This document shows, one piece after another, positions 34,764-44,501 of a stretch of 64,000 nucleotides of DNA. The position numbers were made by a program, and so were the translations under genes. The stretch comes from an uncultured Bacillota bacterium (lineage in GTDB: Bacteria > Bacillota_I > Bacilli_A > RFN20 > CAG-288). The notes under the pieces were generated by a model. It saw nothing but the letters and a program-made list of their open reading frames with translations. It had not been told where the DNA came from and searched no databases. Every line of letters begins with the position of its first letter. The first letter of the stretch is position 1. Where the stretch lies: contig CASGEC010000001.1 in NCBI GenBank assembly GCA_949300365.1, positions 22,545-86,544 of the forward strand, read 5' to 3'.

Positions 34764-36029
34764 ATGGTCATTACCTTAGTTATCGACTACTTCGGCGCCA
34801 CCAACAACGGCACGACCGTCACCTGCATGCGAACGGCATCCTACCTCCAGAATCTGGGACACGAGGTACGCATCATCGGCCATGTGCCCGAAGAGCACGA
34901 TGACCTTTCTTCCTACAAGGTTCTTTCCTGCCCCCGTTATCACATCCCTGTTTTCGATCGCCTCATTCTCGACAACGGCATGGTCCTCGCCTATGGGGAT
35001 TTGAGGAAGATCGCCGAGTTCATCAAAGGCTCGGATGTCGTCCATCTCCTTCTTCCCTTCCATCTGGAAAGCCAGGTCCGCAAGGTTGCCAAGGTCATGG
35101 GAATTCCCGTCACCTCGGCTTTCCATTGCCAACCCGAGAACGTTTCCTACAACATCAACATGGGTCATGTCGCCCCCGTCAACGCCTTGATCTATCGTCT
35201 CTTTAGAAGATGGATCTATCGCTATACCCGACATGTCCATACGCCTTCCGAGATGATGGCCGACCAGATGGTCAAGCACCACTATCACAACGTCATCCAT
35301 CCGATCTCCAACGGAATCTCCCCTTTCTTCTCTCCGGAGAAGGTCGAGAAGGATCCTCAATTTCAAGGGAAGTACGTCATCGTCATGGTCGGACGCTATT
35401 CCGGAGAGAAGCGTCAGGACCTTCTCATCAAGGCTATCGGCAAGAGTCGCTACAACGACAAGATCCAGCTTGTCCTCTGCGGGCAAGGCCCACTTCGGAA
35501 GAAATACGAAAAGCTCTCCAAGAAATATCTCAAGAATCCATGCTTCTTTGCCTTCTATGACCACAAGAAACTCAAGCGGCTCATCAACATGGCCGATCTC
35601 TATGTCCATGCTTCCGATGCCGAGAGCGAAGCCATTTCCTGCATCGAGGCCTTTGCCTGCGGCTTGGTTCCCGTCATTTCGGACTCCCCGGTCTCGGCGA
35701 CGAACCATTTCGCCTTGGACGAGCGCTGTCTTTTCAAGGCCGGGAACTATCATTCCCTGATGGAGCGGATCGAGTATTTCTATGAGCACCCCGAGGAGAA
35801 GGAAAAGCTCTCCAAGGAGTATGTCGAATATGGAAAGACCTTCCATCTCGACAAGTGCATTTCCCGTCTTGAGGGCATGTTCCGCACGGCTATCGAGGAC
35901 GACAAGGAAGACAGGAAGAACAACAGGGCCTACTACAGCTCCCGCAAGGAAAGAAGAAGGCTTCGAAAGGTCGCCAAGGAAATCGGAATCGAAAACCCGG
36001 TCATCGAGAAAGGCTCGGTGACGAAGTAG
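34764..36029 (+). CDS. glycosyltransferase family 4, diacylglycerol glycosyltransferase-like
   Basis: 421 aa from ATG 34764; the in-frame ATG at 34620 would translate a promoter with TATAAT at 34738-34743. N-terminal 'MVITLVIDYFGATNNGTTVT' and 'LPFHLESQVRKVAKVMGIPVTSAFHCQPENVSYNI' match the monoglucosyl-diacylglycerol synthase group. The C-terminal nucleotide-sugar domain shows 'VGRYSGEKRQDLLIKAI' and 'HASDAESEAISCIEAFACG' (E-x7-E motif). Likely makes membrane glycolipids from UDP-glucose at the inner leaflet. The C-terminus is very basic, as in membrane-surface-associated relatives. Confidence 0.88.
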   Translation: MVITLVIDYFGATNNGTTVTCMRTASYLQNLGHEVRIIGHVPEEHDDLSSYKVLSCPRYHIPVFDRLILDNGMVLAYGDLRKIAEFIKGSDVVHLLLPFHLESQVRKVAKVMGIPVTSAFHCQPENVSYNINMGHVAPVNALIYRLFRRWIYRYTRHVHTPSEMMADQMVKHHYHNVIHPISNGISPFFSPEKVEKDPQFQGKYVIVMVGRYSGEKRQDLLIKAIGKSRYNDKIQLVLCGQGPLRKKYEKLSKKYLKNPCFFAFYDHKKLKRLINMADLYVHASDAESEAISCIEAFACGLVPVISDSPVSATNHFALDERCLFKAGNYHSLMERIEYFYEHPEEKEKLSKEYVEYGKTFHLDKCISRLEGMFRTAIEDDKEDRKNNRAYYSSRKERRRLRKVAKEIGIENPVIEKGSVTK

Positions 36030-36084
36030 GATCTCTCGAAGCGAAATATCGTTCTCCTACTGGCATAAAAAAGCGATTGAAAAT

Positions 36085-36118
36085 GGTTGTCAATCATAAG
36101 GCAACCCTTTCTTGTTTT
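36085..36118 (+). terminator. probable terminator after the GT4 gene
   Basis: GGTTGTC (36085-36091) and GGCAACC (36100-36106) pair with one G-U, followed by CTTTCTTGTTTTT. It is 56 nt beyond the stop codon. Confidence 0.55.
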
Positions 36119-36176
36119 TATGGAGATGGTTGTAAACTAAGCTATGTAGTAAACTGAAAACCCTATCTCTGCTTTG

Positions 36177-36530
36177 TCATTCCTCATCGTCAAGAGGATA
36201 GATCAGTCCCTCGTCTTTTTCCTGCTTCTGGGAGCGTTCCCTCAGACTTCTTTGATCCTGTTCTTCCACGTCCTTTGAAGAAGAGAGCATCACAATCCTT
36301 TCCGGAAGGAAGGTCTCCGGTCTTAGCAATAGGACATAGCCGTATTGGATCTTTCCGATCCTGCCATTGGCATAGACGGCCTTGAGGATATCCGTCTTTG
36401 GGATGGTACATCCTTTCTCTTTCCCCAAGGGAAGGACAGGGATGCTTCTCAGCCACAGGATATCCGTGGAAAAAAGAAGGAAGCTTTGCTTTTCTTCGGA
36501 AAGGACGGATTTCAGTTCATGGGAGAACAT
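36177..36530 (-). CDS. hypothetical protein downstream of fpg-coaE
   Basis: 117 aa from ATG 36530 (RBS GGAGG upstream), overlapping the end of the fpg-coaE gene by 14 nt. No signal or membrane segment. The first 80 residues look like a compact domain ('LLFSTDILWLRSIPVLPLG', 'ILKAVYANGRIGKIQYGYVL') and the last 35 are charged and likely disordered. In Bacillus this place in the polA-mutM-coaE cluster is followed by nrdR/dnaB/dnaI, but I see no similarity to those. Function unknown. Confidence 0.65.
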   Translation of the reverse strand: MFSHELKSVLSEEKQSFLLFSTDILWLRSIPVLPLGKEKGCTIPKTDILKAVYANGRIGKIQYGYVLLLRPETFLPERIVMLSSSKDVEEQDQRSLRERSQKQEKDEGLIYPLDDEE

Positions 36531-37935
36531 GTTCTTTTTCCTCCGCTTTCGAAAGAAGTTCCTTGATTGCGGCATCTACCTTCCTAACCTCGTCCTTGAG
36601 GCGCTTCTTGGAATAGTCGGTCGTGATGATGAAGTCGAGCTTGTGCCTGTTCTTGTCGTAGGCGTTGATCTTGTTGAAGTCCATGCGGGATTTGATATCC
36701 TTCTCGCCTCTTTCATGGAGGTGTTCCTTCTGTCTTGTCGTTTCCGTTCCCAAAAGGAAAGTGAAGTCCTTGTCCATATGGGCATCAAAAAGCAAGGGGA
36801 TCTCCAGGACCTTGTCCTTCCCGTCGTTTTCGATGAGGAACGTCTCCGCCTTCTTCCTGACGATGGCAAAGAGGAAAGACGTGTAGCGCCTTTTGAAGGT
36901 CTTGTTTTCGACAAGAAGGCTTCCGATCTTCTTTTTGTCGAGGCTCGGCGTAAAGACTTCCGGGAACTTCTTCTTAAGTAGGCTTAGGAAGTCCTTGTCC
37001 TCATAGAGATCGTGGACGACCTTGTCGGCGGAGAAGGGGACATAGCCGAGCTGTTGGAAGTAGTGGCAGGCAAGGCTTTTTCCGGAGCCGATCTTTCCCG
37101 TTACGGCGATGGAGATGCCGGTATGCTGGCATTTGGGACAATAGGAAGTCCCTCTTCCGGAGAGCATGAGCTTCTCGATCTTGAAGGTTTGGCAGCACGG
37201 ACATATCTTTCCTTTCCTGCCATAGACCTTGAGGAAGTCCTGCATGTCCCCGTGAAGCGTTTCGCTCGCCCTATAGGTGCGGATTGTCGAGCCGTTGTTT
37301 TCAATGGCCAGGGAAAGGATCCTCTGGCTTTCCTTAAGGAGCGCCTCGCATTCCTTTTTCGAGACCTTGTTTCCGGGCTTGAAGGGGGAGAGATGGCTTG
37401 CGAAGAGGATCTCGTCGGCATAGATGTTTCCGATTCCGGCGATGACCTTCTGGTCCATCAGGATTTCCTTGATGCATTTCCGCCGCGGATGGATTTTCCG
37501 ATAGAGCTCCTCGGGACCAGAGAATTCAAAAGGCTCCTTCCCGACGGATGCTAGGGGTCCTTGCTCCTCTTCGTGAAGGAGGTGGCAGGTTCCAAACTTC
37601 CTTGTGTCATAGAAGGCCAAGGCCTTGTCGGAATCGACAAAGGGCATAAGAAGGGAGAGGTGGCCTTCGTCGTGATTCTTCTTGTCCACCACGAAAAGCT
37701 TTCCTTCCATGCGCAGGTGGAAGAGGATCTTGAAATCGTCGCTCAGATGGAAGATGAGCGTCTTGCCTTTCCTTCCAAGGGAAAGGATTTTCTTTCCGGG
37801 CAAGGCCCTTTTAAATTCATCGGCACCTGTCTTGATCATCGAGGGAAGAAGGATTTCGGGTACGCCAAAGATCTTTCCGAGGATTTCCTTCTCCAGGACC
37901 TTTCTTACGGTCTCGACTTCGGGAAGCTCCGGCAT
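36517..37935 (-). CDS. formamidopyrimidine-DNA glycosylase fused to dephospho-CoA kinase
   Basis: 472 aa in one frame. Residues 1-272 are Fpg/MutM: catalytic 'MPELPEVETV' start (Pro2, Glu3), H2TH region 'MDQKVIAGIGNIYADEILF', and a zinc finger C-x2-C-x16-C-x2-C (about 246-269). Four residues later the CoaE part begins: P-loop 'AVTGKIGSGKS' (about 275-285), 'FSADKVVHDLY', and 'LEIPLLFDAHMDKDF'. No start codon or RBS lies between the halves, so it is a genuine fusion. The activities are base excision of oxidised purines and the last step of CoA synthesis. mutM and coaE are adjacent separate genes in Bacillus. Confidence 0.93.
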   Translation of the reverse strand: MPELPEVETVRKVLEKEILGKIFGVPEILLPSMIKTGADEFKRALPGKKILSLGRKGKTLIFHLSDDFKILFHLRMEGKLFVVDKKNHDEGHLSLLMPFVDSDKALAFYDTRKFGTCHLLHEEEQGPLASVGKEPFEFSGPEELYRKIHPRRKCIKEILMDQKVIAGIGNIYADEILFASHLSPFKPGNKVSKKECEALLKESQRILSLAIENNGSTIRTYRASETLHGDMQDFLKVYGRKGKICPCCQTFKIEKLMLSGRGTSYCPKCQHTGISIAVTGKIGSGKSLACHYFQQLGYVPFSADKVVHDLYEDKDFLSLLKKKFPEVFTPSLDKKKIGSLLVENKTFKRRYTSFLFAIVRKKAETFLIENDGKDKVLEIPLLFDAHMDKDFTFLLGTETTRQKEHLHERGEKDIKSRMDFNKINAYDKNRHKLDFIITTDYSKKRLKDEVRKVDAAIKELLSKAEEKEHVLP

Positions 37936-37936
37936 G

Positions 37937-40591
37937 TCAGTGGGCCTCGTACCAGGTCTTGGCTGCTGTGCCGTCGACCTTCAGGGGAACATCGAGCTTG
38001 ACGGCTTCCTCCATTGTCTTGATAAGAAGCGGTTGAATCGTCTCAAGCTCGTCCTCGGGAACGCGGAAGATGAGTTCGTCGTGAATCTGGAGGATGATCT
38101 TCGTCTTGTATTTTTCAAGGAGCTTGGCGACCTTGATCATGCTCACCTTCATCAGATCGGCCGCCGATCCCTGGATGACGGTATTGACGGAGGCCCTTTC
38201 CGAGAAGGCCCGAAGGGGCCTATTTGTGGAGTTGATGTTGGGAAGATAGCGTCTTCTGTGGAAGATAGTCTCGACATAGCCGTGCTTCCTTGCCGACTCA
38301 ATCGTCTTTTCCTCGAAGGCATCGATTTCCGGGAAAACTTCCTTGAAGGAGTCGATGAGATCTTGAGCCTCCTTCCTTGGAATGTCAAGTTGCTGGCTTA
38401 AGCCATGGGCGGAGATGCCATAGACGATACCGAAGTTGACGGCCTTTGCCCGACGACGCATTTCCGGCGTGACATCCGAAAGTGGAACCTTGAAGACACG
38501 GCTTGCTGTCGCGCGGTGGATGTCTTCGCCTTCCTTGAAGATTTCCACAAGGCTTTGGATCTTGCCGACATGGGCCAAGACACGAAGCTCGATCTGGGAG
38601 TAGTCCAAAGAGAGCAGATAGTCCTTCTTGTCGGAATAGAAGAAGGCCTTGCGGATCGTCTTTCCTTCCTCGTTGCGGATGGAAATGTTCTGGAGGTTGG
38701 GTTCGCTCATGGAAAGGCGGCCGGTTGCCGTCAGGGCCTGGTTGTAGATGGCGTGGATCTTTCCGTCCGGGCCGACATGCTTTGGAAGGGCGGTGGTGTA
38801 GCCAGAGACGAGCTTGTTGTAGAGCCGATACTCGATGATAAGGGGGACGACGGGATGATCGCTGATGTGGGCGTTGAGGACATCGATTCCACTTCCCTTT
38901 TCGTTCTTGTTTCTGGGGATGGCAAGGTCCACGAAGAGCACTTCCTCGACCTTTTTCGGGGAGTTGAGATTGAATTCCTTTCCGCAAAGACTGTAGATCT
39001 TTGAACGCAAATCCTCCAGCTTCTTGTTGTATTCGACATCGATTTCCTGAAGGGTCTTCAAGTCGATCGGCATGCCCTCGATTTCCATCTGGGCCAAGAC
39101 CTTCGACAACGGAAGCTCGATTTGATAGAAGAGCGTCTCTTCCCCGTTCTTTTCGATGTCGGCCAAGACCTGTTTCTTCAGGTTGGCGGAAAGGGAGAGG
39201 GTCTGGACGGAGAGGGGGATGTTCGGGTCCAGGACCAGGCCATAGGAAAGGAAGAGTTCCTCGACCTTCTGTCCGCAGTTGGGATTGATGAGATAGGTCG
39301 CAAGAAGGAGGTCGAAGTCGCAGTTCTCGACAAAGGGGAAGCCGTTTCGGGACAGGAGGACATAAAGGCCCTTGAGGTCATAGACGGACTTCTTTTCGGA
39401 GGAGAGGAGATAGTCCTTGAAGGCCTTGTCCTTCTTGGCGTCCTCAAGGGAAAGACGATAGACGTTTTCCTCTCCGATAAGGGTAAAGCCCAAAAGGGCG
39501 GCGGTGTTTTCGTTGTCGCCGTCTTTTTCGTAAGTCAAGCCAAGAAGTGGTTCGGAAATCTCGGCAAGGCTATGGAGCGCAAGGGTGTTCCTTTGCTTCA
39601 GGTCGCTTTTCTTCTTGACCTCGTCCTGGACTTTCTGCGATTCCTCGAAGGCATCCTCCAAGGTCATCTGCTCGTCCTTCTCTGGACGGACCATGTCCTT
39701 CATCTTGTCGATCTTCTGAAGGAACTGGTTGAACTGGTATTTGAGGTAGAAGGCCGCCAGGGATTTTTCCTGGTAAGGGCGATAGCTGCTCTTTTCGTAG
39801 TCTTCCTCCATGTCGAGGTTCGTGTCGATCGTCGCCAGCTTCTTGAAGAAGAGGGCCTTCTCTTCGCCGGCGAGGACCTTTTTCAGGCAGTTGGACTTTC
39901 CGCCGTCCTTCCTTGCCGCCTCAAGGACACCTTCCAGATGCCCGTATTTCTCAAGCAGGTCCTTGGCCGTCTTTTTGCCGATTCCGGGAATGCCCTTGTA
40001 GTTGTCGGAAGAATCGCCGGCAAGGCTCTTGTAGTCCGTAACCTGATCGGGATTGAGCCCGAAGTCGGAATCCTTGAGCGTGCTCTTGGCGTATTCGACG
40101 GTCTTGGAAAGGCCGACGACGGGGATGCGGATGGTGACGTTGTCGCCGATGTCAAGAAGCTGGAGGAAATCCCTGTCGGAGGAGATGAGGACGACTTCGT
40201 CCCCTTTTTCGTGGGCAAGACGGGCCATGGAGCCGCAGAGGTCATCCGCTTCGTATCCTTCCCTTTCCTGATGGTAGATCTCCATGCTGTCGAGAAGTTC
40301 CCTGGAAATTGGGATCTGGGCGACAAGGTCATCGTCGATCTTCTTCCTCTGGGCCTTGTAGTCGGCAAATTCCATCTTGCGGAAGGTGGGCTTGTCCGTA
40401 TCGAAGGCGACGAAAAGATGGTCTCCCGGTCCGACCTTTTCCTTGATGTTCTTCAGGAGATTGTGGAAGGCGAAGATGGCGTTTGTCGGGATGCCGTCCC
40501 TGCTGGTCATCTTTTTGAGGCCGATGGCCGAGGTGGAATGATAGGCCCGGAAGAGGAGGGAATTCCCATCGACGATATATGTCTTATGCAT
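37937..40591 (-). CDS. polA: DNA polymerase I
   Basis: 884 aa. N-terminal 5'-3' exonuclease ('VDGNSLLFRAYHS', 'SSDRDFLQLLD', 'GDSSDNYKGIPGIGKKTA'). The middle domain is a proofreading-exonuclease fold without its acidic catalytic residues, as in Bacillus. The polymerase domain has motif A 'LLSLDYSQIELRVLAH' (about residue 660), O-helix 'RRRAKAVNFGIVYG' (about 710) and motif C 'QIHDELIFRV' (about 836). Functions in repair and Okazaki-fragment processing. The start overlaps the dnaE stop; the stop is one base before fpg-coaE. Confidence 0.98.
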   Translation of the reverse strand: MHKTYIVDGNSLLFRAYHSTSAIGLKKMTSRDGIPTNAIFAFHNLLKNIKEKVGPGDHLFVAFDTDKPTFRKMEFADYKAQRKKIDDDLVAQIPISRELLDSMEIYHQEREGYEADDLCGSMARLAHEKGDEVVLISSDRDFLQLLDIGDNVTIRIPVVGLSKTVEYAKSTLKDSDFGLNPDQVTDYKSLAGDSSDNYKGIPGIGKKTAKDLLEKYGHLEGVLEAARKDGGKSNCLKKVLAGEEKALFFKKLATIDTNLDMEEDYEKSSYRPYQEKSLAAFYLKYQFNQFLQKIDKMKDMVRPEKDEQMTLEDAFEESQKVQDEVKKKSDLKQRNTLALHSLAEISEPLLGLTYEKDGDNENTAALLGFTLIGEENVYRLSLEDAKKDKAFKDYLLSSEKKSVYDLKGLYVLLSRNGFPFVENCDFDLLLATYLINPNCGQKVEELFLSYGLVLDPNIPLSVQTLSLSANLKKQVLADIEKNGEETLFYQIELPLSKVLAQMEIEGMPIDLKTLQEIDVEYNKKLEDLRSKIYSLCGKEFNLNSPKKVEEVLFVDLAIPRNKNEKGSGIDVLNAHISDHPVVPLIIEYRLYNKLVSGYTTALPKHVGPDGKIHAIYNQALTATGRLSMSEPNLQNISIRNEEGKTIRKAFFYSDKKDYLLSLDYSQIELRVLAHVGKIQSLVEIFKEGEDIHRATASRVFKVPLSDVTPEMRRRAKAVNFGIVYGISAHGLSQQLDIPRKEAQDLIDSFKEVFPEIDAFEEKTIESARKHGYVETIFHRRRYLPNINSTNRPLRAFSERASVNTVIQGSAADLMKVSMIKVAKLLEKYKTKIILQIHDELIFRVPEDELETIQPLLIKTMEEAVKLDVPLKVDGTAAKTWYEAH

Positions 40592-43499
40592 AGTGTTCTT
40601 TTCTTCCTTTCATGTTGATGACTTCGGACTGATAGATGGTGTGCCTTTGGAAGTCGCCCTTTGCCAGGATGAAGTCGTTGTTGTGGATATCCGTCACGGT
40701 CGTATGGAGGAAGTATTCTTTCCTGCCGTCGGTGGCAAGGACGGCGTGGTCGTTAGCCAGCTTGCTGTCGTCAATGACAAGCAAGGTCTTGTAGCCTTCC
40801 TTGTGGACGATGTCCTTGAGCCTTTTGGAAAGGATGACGCCGAGGGCCTTCTTCTCCAGATAGAGCCTTTCGCCGAGATCCTCCTCGCCTTCAAGGGATG
40901 GGACCTGACTCTTCTCAAAGCCCATGCGCGCAAAGGCAAGATAGTCCTCAAGCCTTTCCTTCACCTGTGTCCGTGAGGGAGATAGGCTATCCAGGATTCC
41001 GGCATCGATCATTCTCTTGATGGCCGTTTCCTGGTCATGGGTCAGCTTTCCGACCAACCTCTTGGCAAGGCCATAGAAGGAATCATAGGGACCGTTCGCC
41101 TTCCTTTCCGCAAGGAGGATGTCGATGACCTTCCGATCGGCCATGGCGATCTGGCCAAGGGGTGGATAGAACGTCTTCCCATCGAGGACGATATCCTCTT
41201 GCGTGGAGTGGTTGATGTCCGGGGTCGAAAGCCTATAGCCCAGGGAGTAGATTTCCTTGATGGCCTCATAGGTGGCATCGCTATTGAGGGAGGCTTCCTT
41301 CAAGGCTACCTTATAGAAGCTTTCCGGATAGTGGGTCTTGAGATAGAGGATTTTGTAGGATATCAAGGAATAGGAATAGGCGTGGGACTTGTTGAATCCA
41401 TATCCGGCAAAGCGCTCGATGTCTCCGTAGAGAGCAAGGGCCTTCTTTTCGTCAATCCCGTTTCTTTGACAGCCGGTGAGGAACTTCTCCTTGTAGCGAT
41501 TCATCTCCTCGACCTTCTTCTTGGAAATCGCCCGCCGGAAGAGATCGGCATCGGAGGCATCAAAGAGAGCGAGTTTCCTAACGATCTCGATGACCTGCTC
41601 CTGATAGAGGATGATGCCATAGGTGTCCCTCAGGATCGGCTCCATCCTTTCATCCTTGTATTCGATCGGTTTTCCTTCATTCTTCCGAAGCGAGAACTCA
41701 TGGATGTATTCCTTTGGTCCTGGACGATAGAGAGCCAATATGGAGGCGATATCCTTGAAGGACGTGGGCTTGACTTCCTGTATCGTCCTTTTCATGCCCG
41801 GGCTTTCCAATTGGAAGACATAGGAGAGGGAAAGGGAATTGAGCGTCTGGAAGGTCTTTTCGTCATCGAGATCGGAGAGGATGTCGACGCTCTTTCCGAT
41901 GTCGGCCTCGATTTTGCGGATGAAGGTGAGATTGGAAAGGGAGAGGATATCGCACTTGAGATAGCCAAGACGTTCCATGTAGGGAAATTCGAAGAGGACC
42001 GTTCCGTAGGTTCCTTCCTGCATGGGGCAATTCTCGTAGATGGGATCCTGGCTGAGGATGACACCGGCGGCATGGACGGACGTGTTGACGACAATGCCCA
42101 AAAGGGGCTTTATCCGCTCGATGAGACTCCGGTAGTAGGGGTCATCAAGAAGCTTCCGGAAGCGATGGCCAAGCCGGGGGTCTTTTAGGGCCTCGTCGAA
42201 ATCCTTTGCCGTGTCGGCGATTGTGGATGTCAGTCTCTTGATGCGGTTTTCGGAATAGGAGAGGGCCGGGCCGATGAGATTGATGGCGCCCTTTGGCTTG
42301 AGCTTGACGAAGGTGACGATGTCGCAGACCCTTTCCTCGCCATAGCGGGAACGCAGGTATTGGACGACCTCTTCCCTTCTGTCGTCCTCGAAGTCGATGT
42401 CGATATCGGGCATGTCCTTTCTTTTCGGATTGAGGAAACGCTCGAAGGAAAGACCGTTTTGAATGGGATCGATCGCGGTGATGCCTAGGCTATAGGCAAC
42501 AAGGCTTCCGGAGGAGGAGCCTCTTCCTGGACCGACGGCGATGTTCTTGCTCTTGGCAAAGTCGACATAGTCGCTGACAAGAAGGAAATAGGAGGAGAAG
42601 TCCATCTTCCTGATGACGGAAAGCTCGTAGTCGAGACGGTCGGCGTATTCTCCGGGAATCGTCGTCGTATTCAGTTTCTTTCCGAGGCGTTCGTATGTCA
42701 GGCGGTAGAGCCTGTCATCGGCCTTGTCGAACTGGATCGGTCTTCCTCTTTTTTGGAAAAAGCGGAAATCGATCTTGTCCGCAATGAGCTTTGTCGCAAA
42801 GAGATCCTCTTCCCGATAGATTTCCTCAAGGGATTTCAGGGAAAGGAGAAAGTCTGGTCCGCCCAGGGGAATGTTTTCCGCCTTCTCTTTGTGGATTGCC
42901 TTTTCCAGAAGGTAGAGGGAGGCGTAGTTTTCCTTTTTCAGGTAGCGCGCCTTGGGAAGGGCGACTGTCGTATAGCCCTGTCTCTTGCAGTAGTCATAAA
43001 GGACGGGAATCTCGTTCTGGTCGACGATGGAGGAAATCGAAATACCGATATAGAAATCCTCGCCGAAGATCTTCTCGAACTGAAGGATCTGCGGGGAAAG
43101 GCGGGTGAGGTTTCCTTCGTCCTTGTAGAGGGAATCCTCCGTGTCGAGGATCAAGATCAGGCCTTCGTGGAGACTGGAGAGAAGGTCCGTCCCGATGATG
43201 CTTTCCCTTTTGGATACCAGGCTGAGGAGGTTTCGATAGCCCTTTTCGTCCTTGACGACAAGAAGACCGGAAAAGGGTGTCTTCAAGGGACTCCTTAAAT
43301 GGACGCGGCAACCGAAAATCGCCTTGAGTCCGTTCCTTTCCGCGGCATCGGCCAGGGAAGGGAAGGCATAGAGGTTCTCGTCGAGGATGGCGATTCCCTT
43401 GTATTCGAGATGCTTGGCCCGTGCGGCATAGGCTTCCGGCATGATCATGGACTCATAGAACGAATAGGAGCTGATGGTATTGAGCTGGTAAAAATCCAT
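40584..43499 (-). CDS. dnaE: DNA polymerase III subunit alpha, DnaE type
   Basis: 971 aa replicative polymerase of the short DnaE class used with PolC in Firmicutes. Catalytic aspartates in 'MPDIDIDFEDDRR' (about residues 361-371) and 'GPGRGSSSGSLVAYSLGIT' are intact, as are the thumb 'HAAGVILS' and the HhH/'FNKSHAYSYSLISY' region. The N-terminal PHP domain is degenerate: where relatives read L-H-x-H-T-x-Y-S, this has 'LNTISSYSFYES' with no histidines, so no metal-dependent activity is expected there. No ribosome binding site precedes the ATG; a TAAAAT box ends 6 nt before it. Confidence 0.97.
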   Translation of the reverse strand: MDFYQLNTISSYSFYESMIMPEAYAARAKHLEYKGIAILDENLYAFPSLADAAERNGLKAIFGCRVHLRSPLKTPFSGLLVVKDEKGYRNLLSLVSKRESIIGTDLLSSLHEGLILILDTEDSLYKDEGNLTRLSPQILQFEKIFGEDFYIGISISSIVDQNEIPVLYDYCKRQGYTTVALPKARYLKKENYASLYLLEKAIHKEKAENIPLGGPDFLLSLKSLEEIYREEDLFATKLIADKIDFRFFQKRGRPIQFDKADDRLYRLTYERLGKKLNTTTIPGEYADRLDYELSVIRKMDFSSYFLLVSDYVDFAKSKNIAVGPGRGSSSGSLVAYSLGITAIDPIQNGLSFERFLNPKRKDMPDIDIDFEDDRREEVVQYLRSRYGEERVCDIVTFVKLKPKGAINLIGPALSYSENRIKRLTSTIADTAKDFDEALKDPRLGHRFRKLLDDPYYRSLIERIKPLLGIVVNTSVHAAGVILSQDPIYENCPMQEGTYGTVLFEFPYMERLGYLKCDILSLSNLTFIRKIEADIGKSVDILSDLDDEKTFQTLNSLSLSYVFQLESPGMKRTIQEVKPTSFKDIASILALYRPGPKEYIHEFSLRKNEGKPIEYKDERMEPILRDTYGIILYQEQVIEIVRKLALFDASDADLFRRAISKKKVEEMNRYKEKFLTGCQRNGIDEKKALALYGDIERFAGYGFNKSHAYSYSLISYKILYLKTHYPESFYKVALKEASLNSDATYEAIKEIYSLGYRLSTPDINHSTQEDIVLDGKTFYPPLGQIAMADRKVIDILLAERKANGPYDSFYGLAKRLVGKLTHDQETAIKRMIDAGILDSLSPSRTQVKERLEDYLAFARMGFEKSQVPSLEGEEDLGERLYLEKKALGVILSKRLKDIVHKEGYKTLLVIDDSKLANDHAVLATDGRKEYFLHTTVTDIHNNDFILAKGDFQRHTIYQSEVINMKGRKEHYA

Positions 43500-43715
43500 G
43501 CCATAATTTTACTACAAAACCCACGCCCATCGGGCTTTTGGAGAAGGGTTTAAGTCCTAAGGTTATCCCGATTCTTTCCCGCCTTTATGGCCAGATAGGT
43601 CCTAATTCCTTCCGTACGGCCTTGCAGGGCTTCCTTTCTGACCCGACCCAGCCTTTCCTTTCTTTACTTGTCCTTTCTTTTCGGCTATATTCAAAGCCAC
43701 GAAAGAGGTGACAGC

Positions 43716-44453
43716 ATGGAAGGAAGCAGTATCGTCTTCGGAAAGATTCCCGTCAAGAACGCACTGGAAGGAATAAGGAAGCCCATCCGCCTTTTTTTGA
43801 ACCGCGACCATCCGGATCGGGAAATCCAAAGCCTCGCCAGCCGCAAGGGCGTCAGCTACAAGCTGGTGGACGAGAAGGAGCTTTCCCGCCTTTCCGGGGG
43901 CAACAACCACCAGGGAGCAGTCCTTCTCCTTCCGGCATTCGAGTATGTCGCCTTGGACGATGTTCTCTCCCAGGTATCGGAAAAGAAAGATTCCACCATC
44001 GTCATTCTTGATGGCATCGAAGACCCGGTCAACTTCGGTTCCATCATCCGCACATCCTGCGCCTTTGCCTGCGATGCCATCATCATCCGCGACAAGAGGC
44101 AGGTCCAGGTCACCCCGACGGTCAGCAAGATTGCCACGGGGGCCGAGGACAGAATTCCGATCTGTCGCGTACCCAATCTCAACCAGGCCATGGACATCCT
44201 GAAGAAGAACGGCTATTGGATCGTCTGCTCCGCCGGCGAGGGCAAGGACGCCTTCGATGAGATCGACTACAACGGGAGGATCGTCCTTGTCGTGGGCTCG
44301 GAAGGCTTTGGTGCCTCCCAGATCGTCAAGAAGAACGCCGACTATCTCGCAAGCATCCCCTTGGAAGGTGAGATCAAGGCCCTCAACGCCTCCATCGCCT
44401 GTGCCGTCTTCCTCTCCCAGATAGCTTCCTGCCGAAGAAGAAAAGACAAGTAG
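43716..44453 (+). CDS. SpoU-type RNA 2'-O-methyltransferase, RlmB/TrmH group
   Basis: 245 aa from ATG 43716 (RBS AAAGAGGTG). SPOUT motifs are present: motif 1 'LDGIEDPVNFGSIIRTS', motif 2 'VLVVGSEGFGAS', motif 3 'IPLEGEIKALNASIACAVFL'. A short N-terminal substrate-binding domain precedes them. It methylates a ribose in rRNA (RlmB acts on 23S G2251) or tRNA; the neighbouring sigma-like gene resembles the rlmB-yacP-sigH neighbourhood of Bacillus, supporting RlmB. Confidence 0.9.
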   Translation: MEGSSIVFGKIPVKNALEGIRKPIRLFLNRDHPDREIQSLASRKGVSYKLVDEKELSRLSGGNNHQGAVLLLPAFEYVALDDVLSQVSEKKDSTIVILDGIEDPVNFGSIIRTSCAFACDAIIIRDKRQVQVTPTVSKIATGAEDRIPICRVPNLNQAMDILKKNGYWIVCSAGEGKDAFDEIDYNGRIVLVVGSEGFGASQIVKKNADYLASIPLEGEIKALNASIACAVFLSQIASCRRRKDK

Positions 44454-44501
44454 CTTTTTATCCAAATTTCTTGCCTTTTGTTTTCGCATAGGAGGTTTAT
44501 T

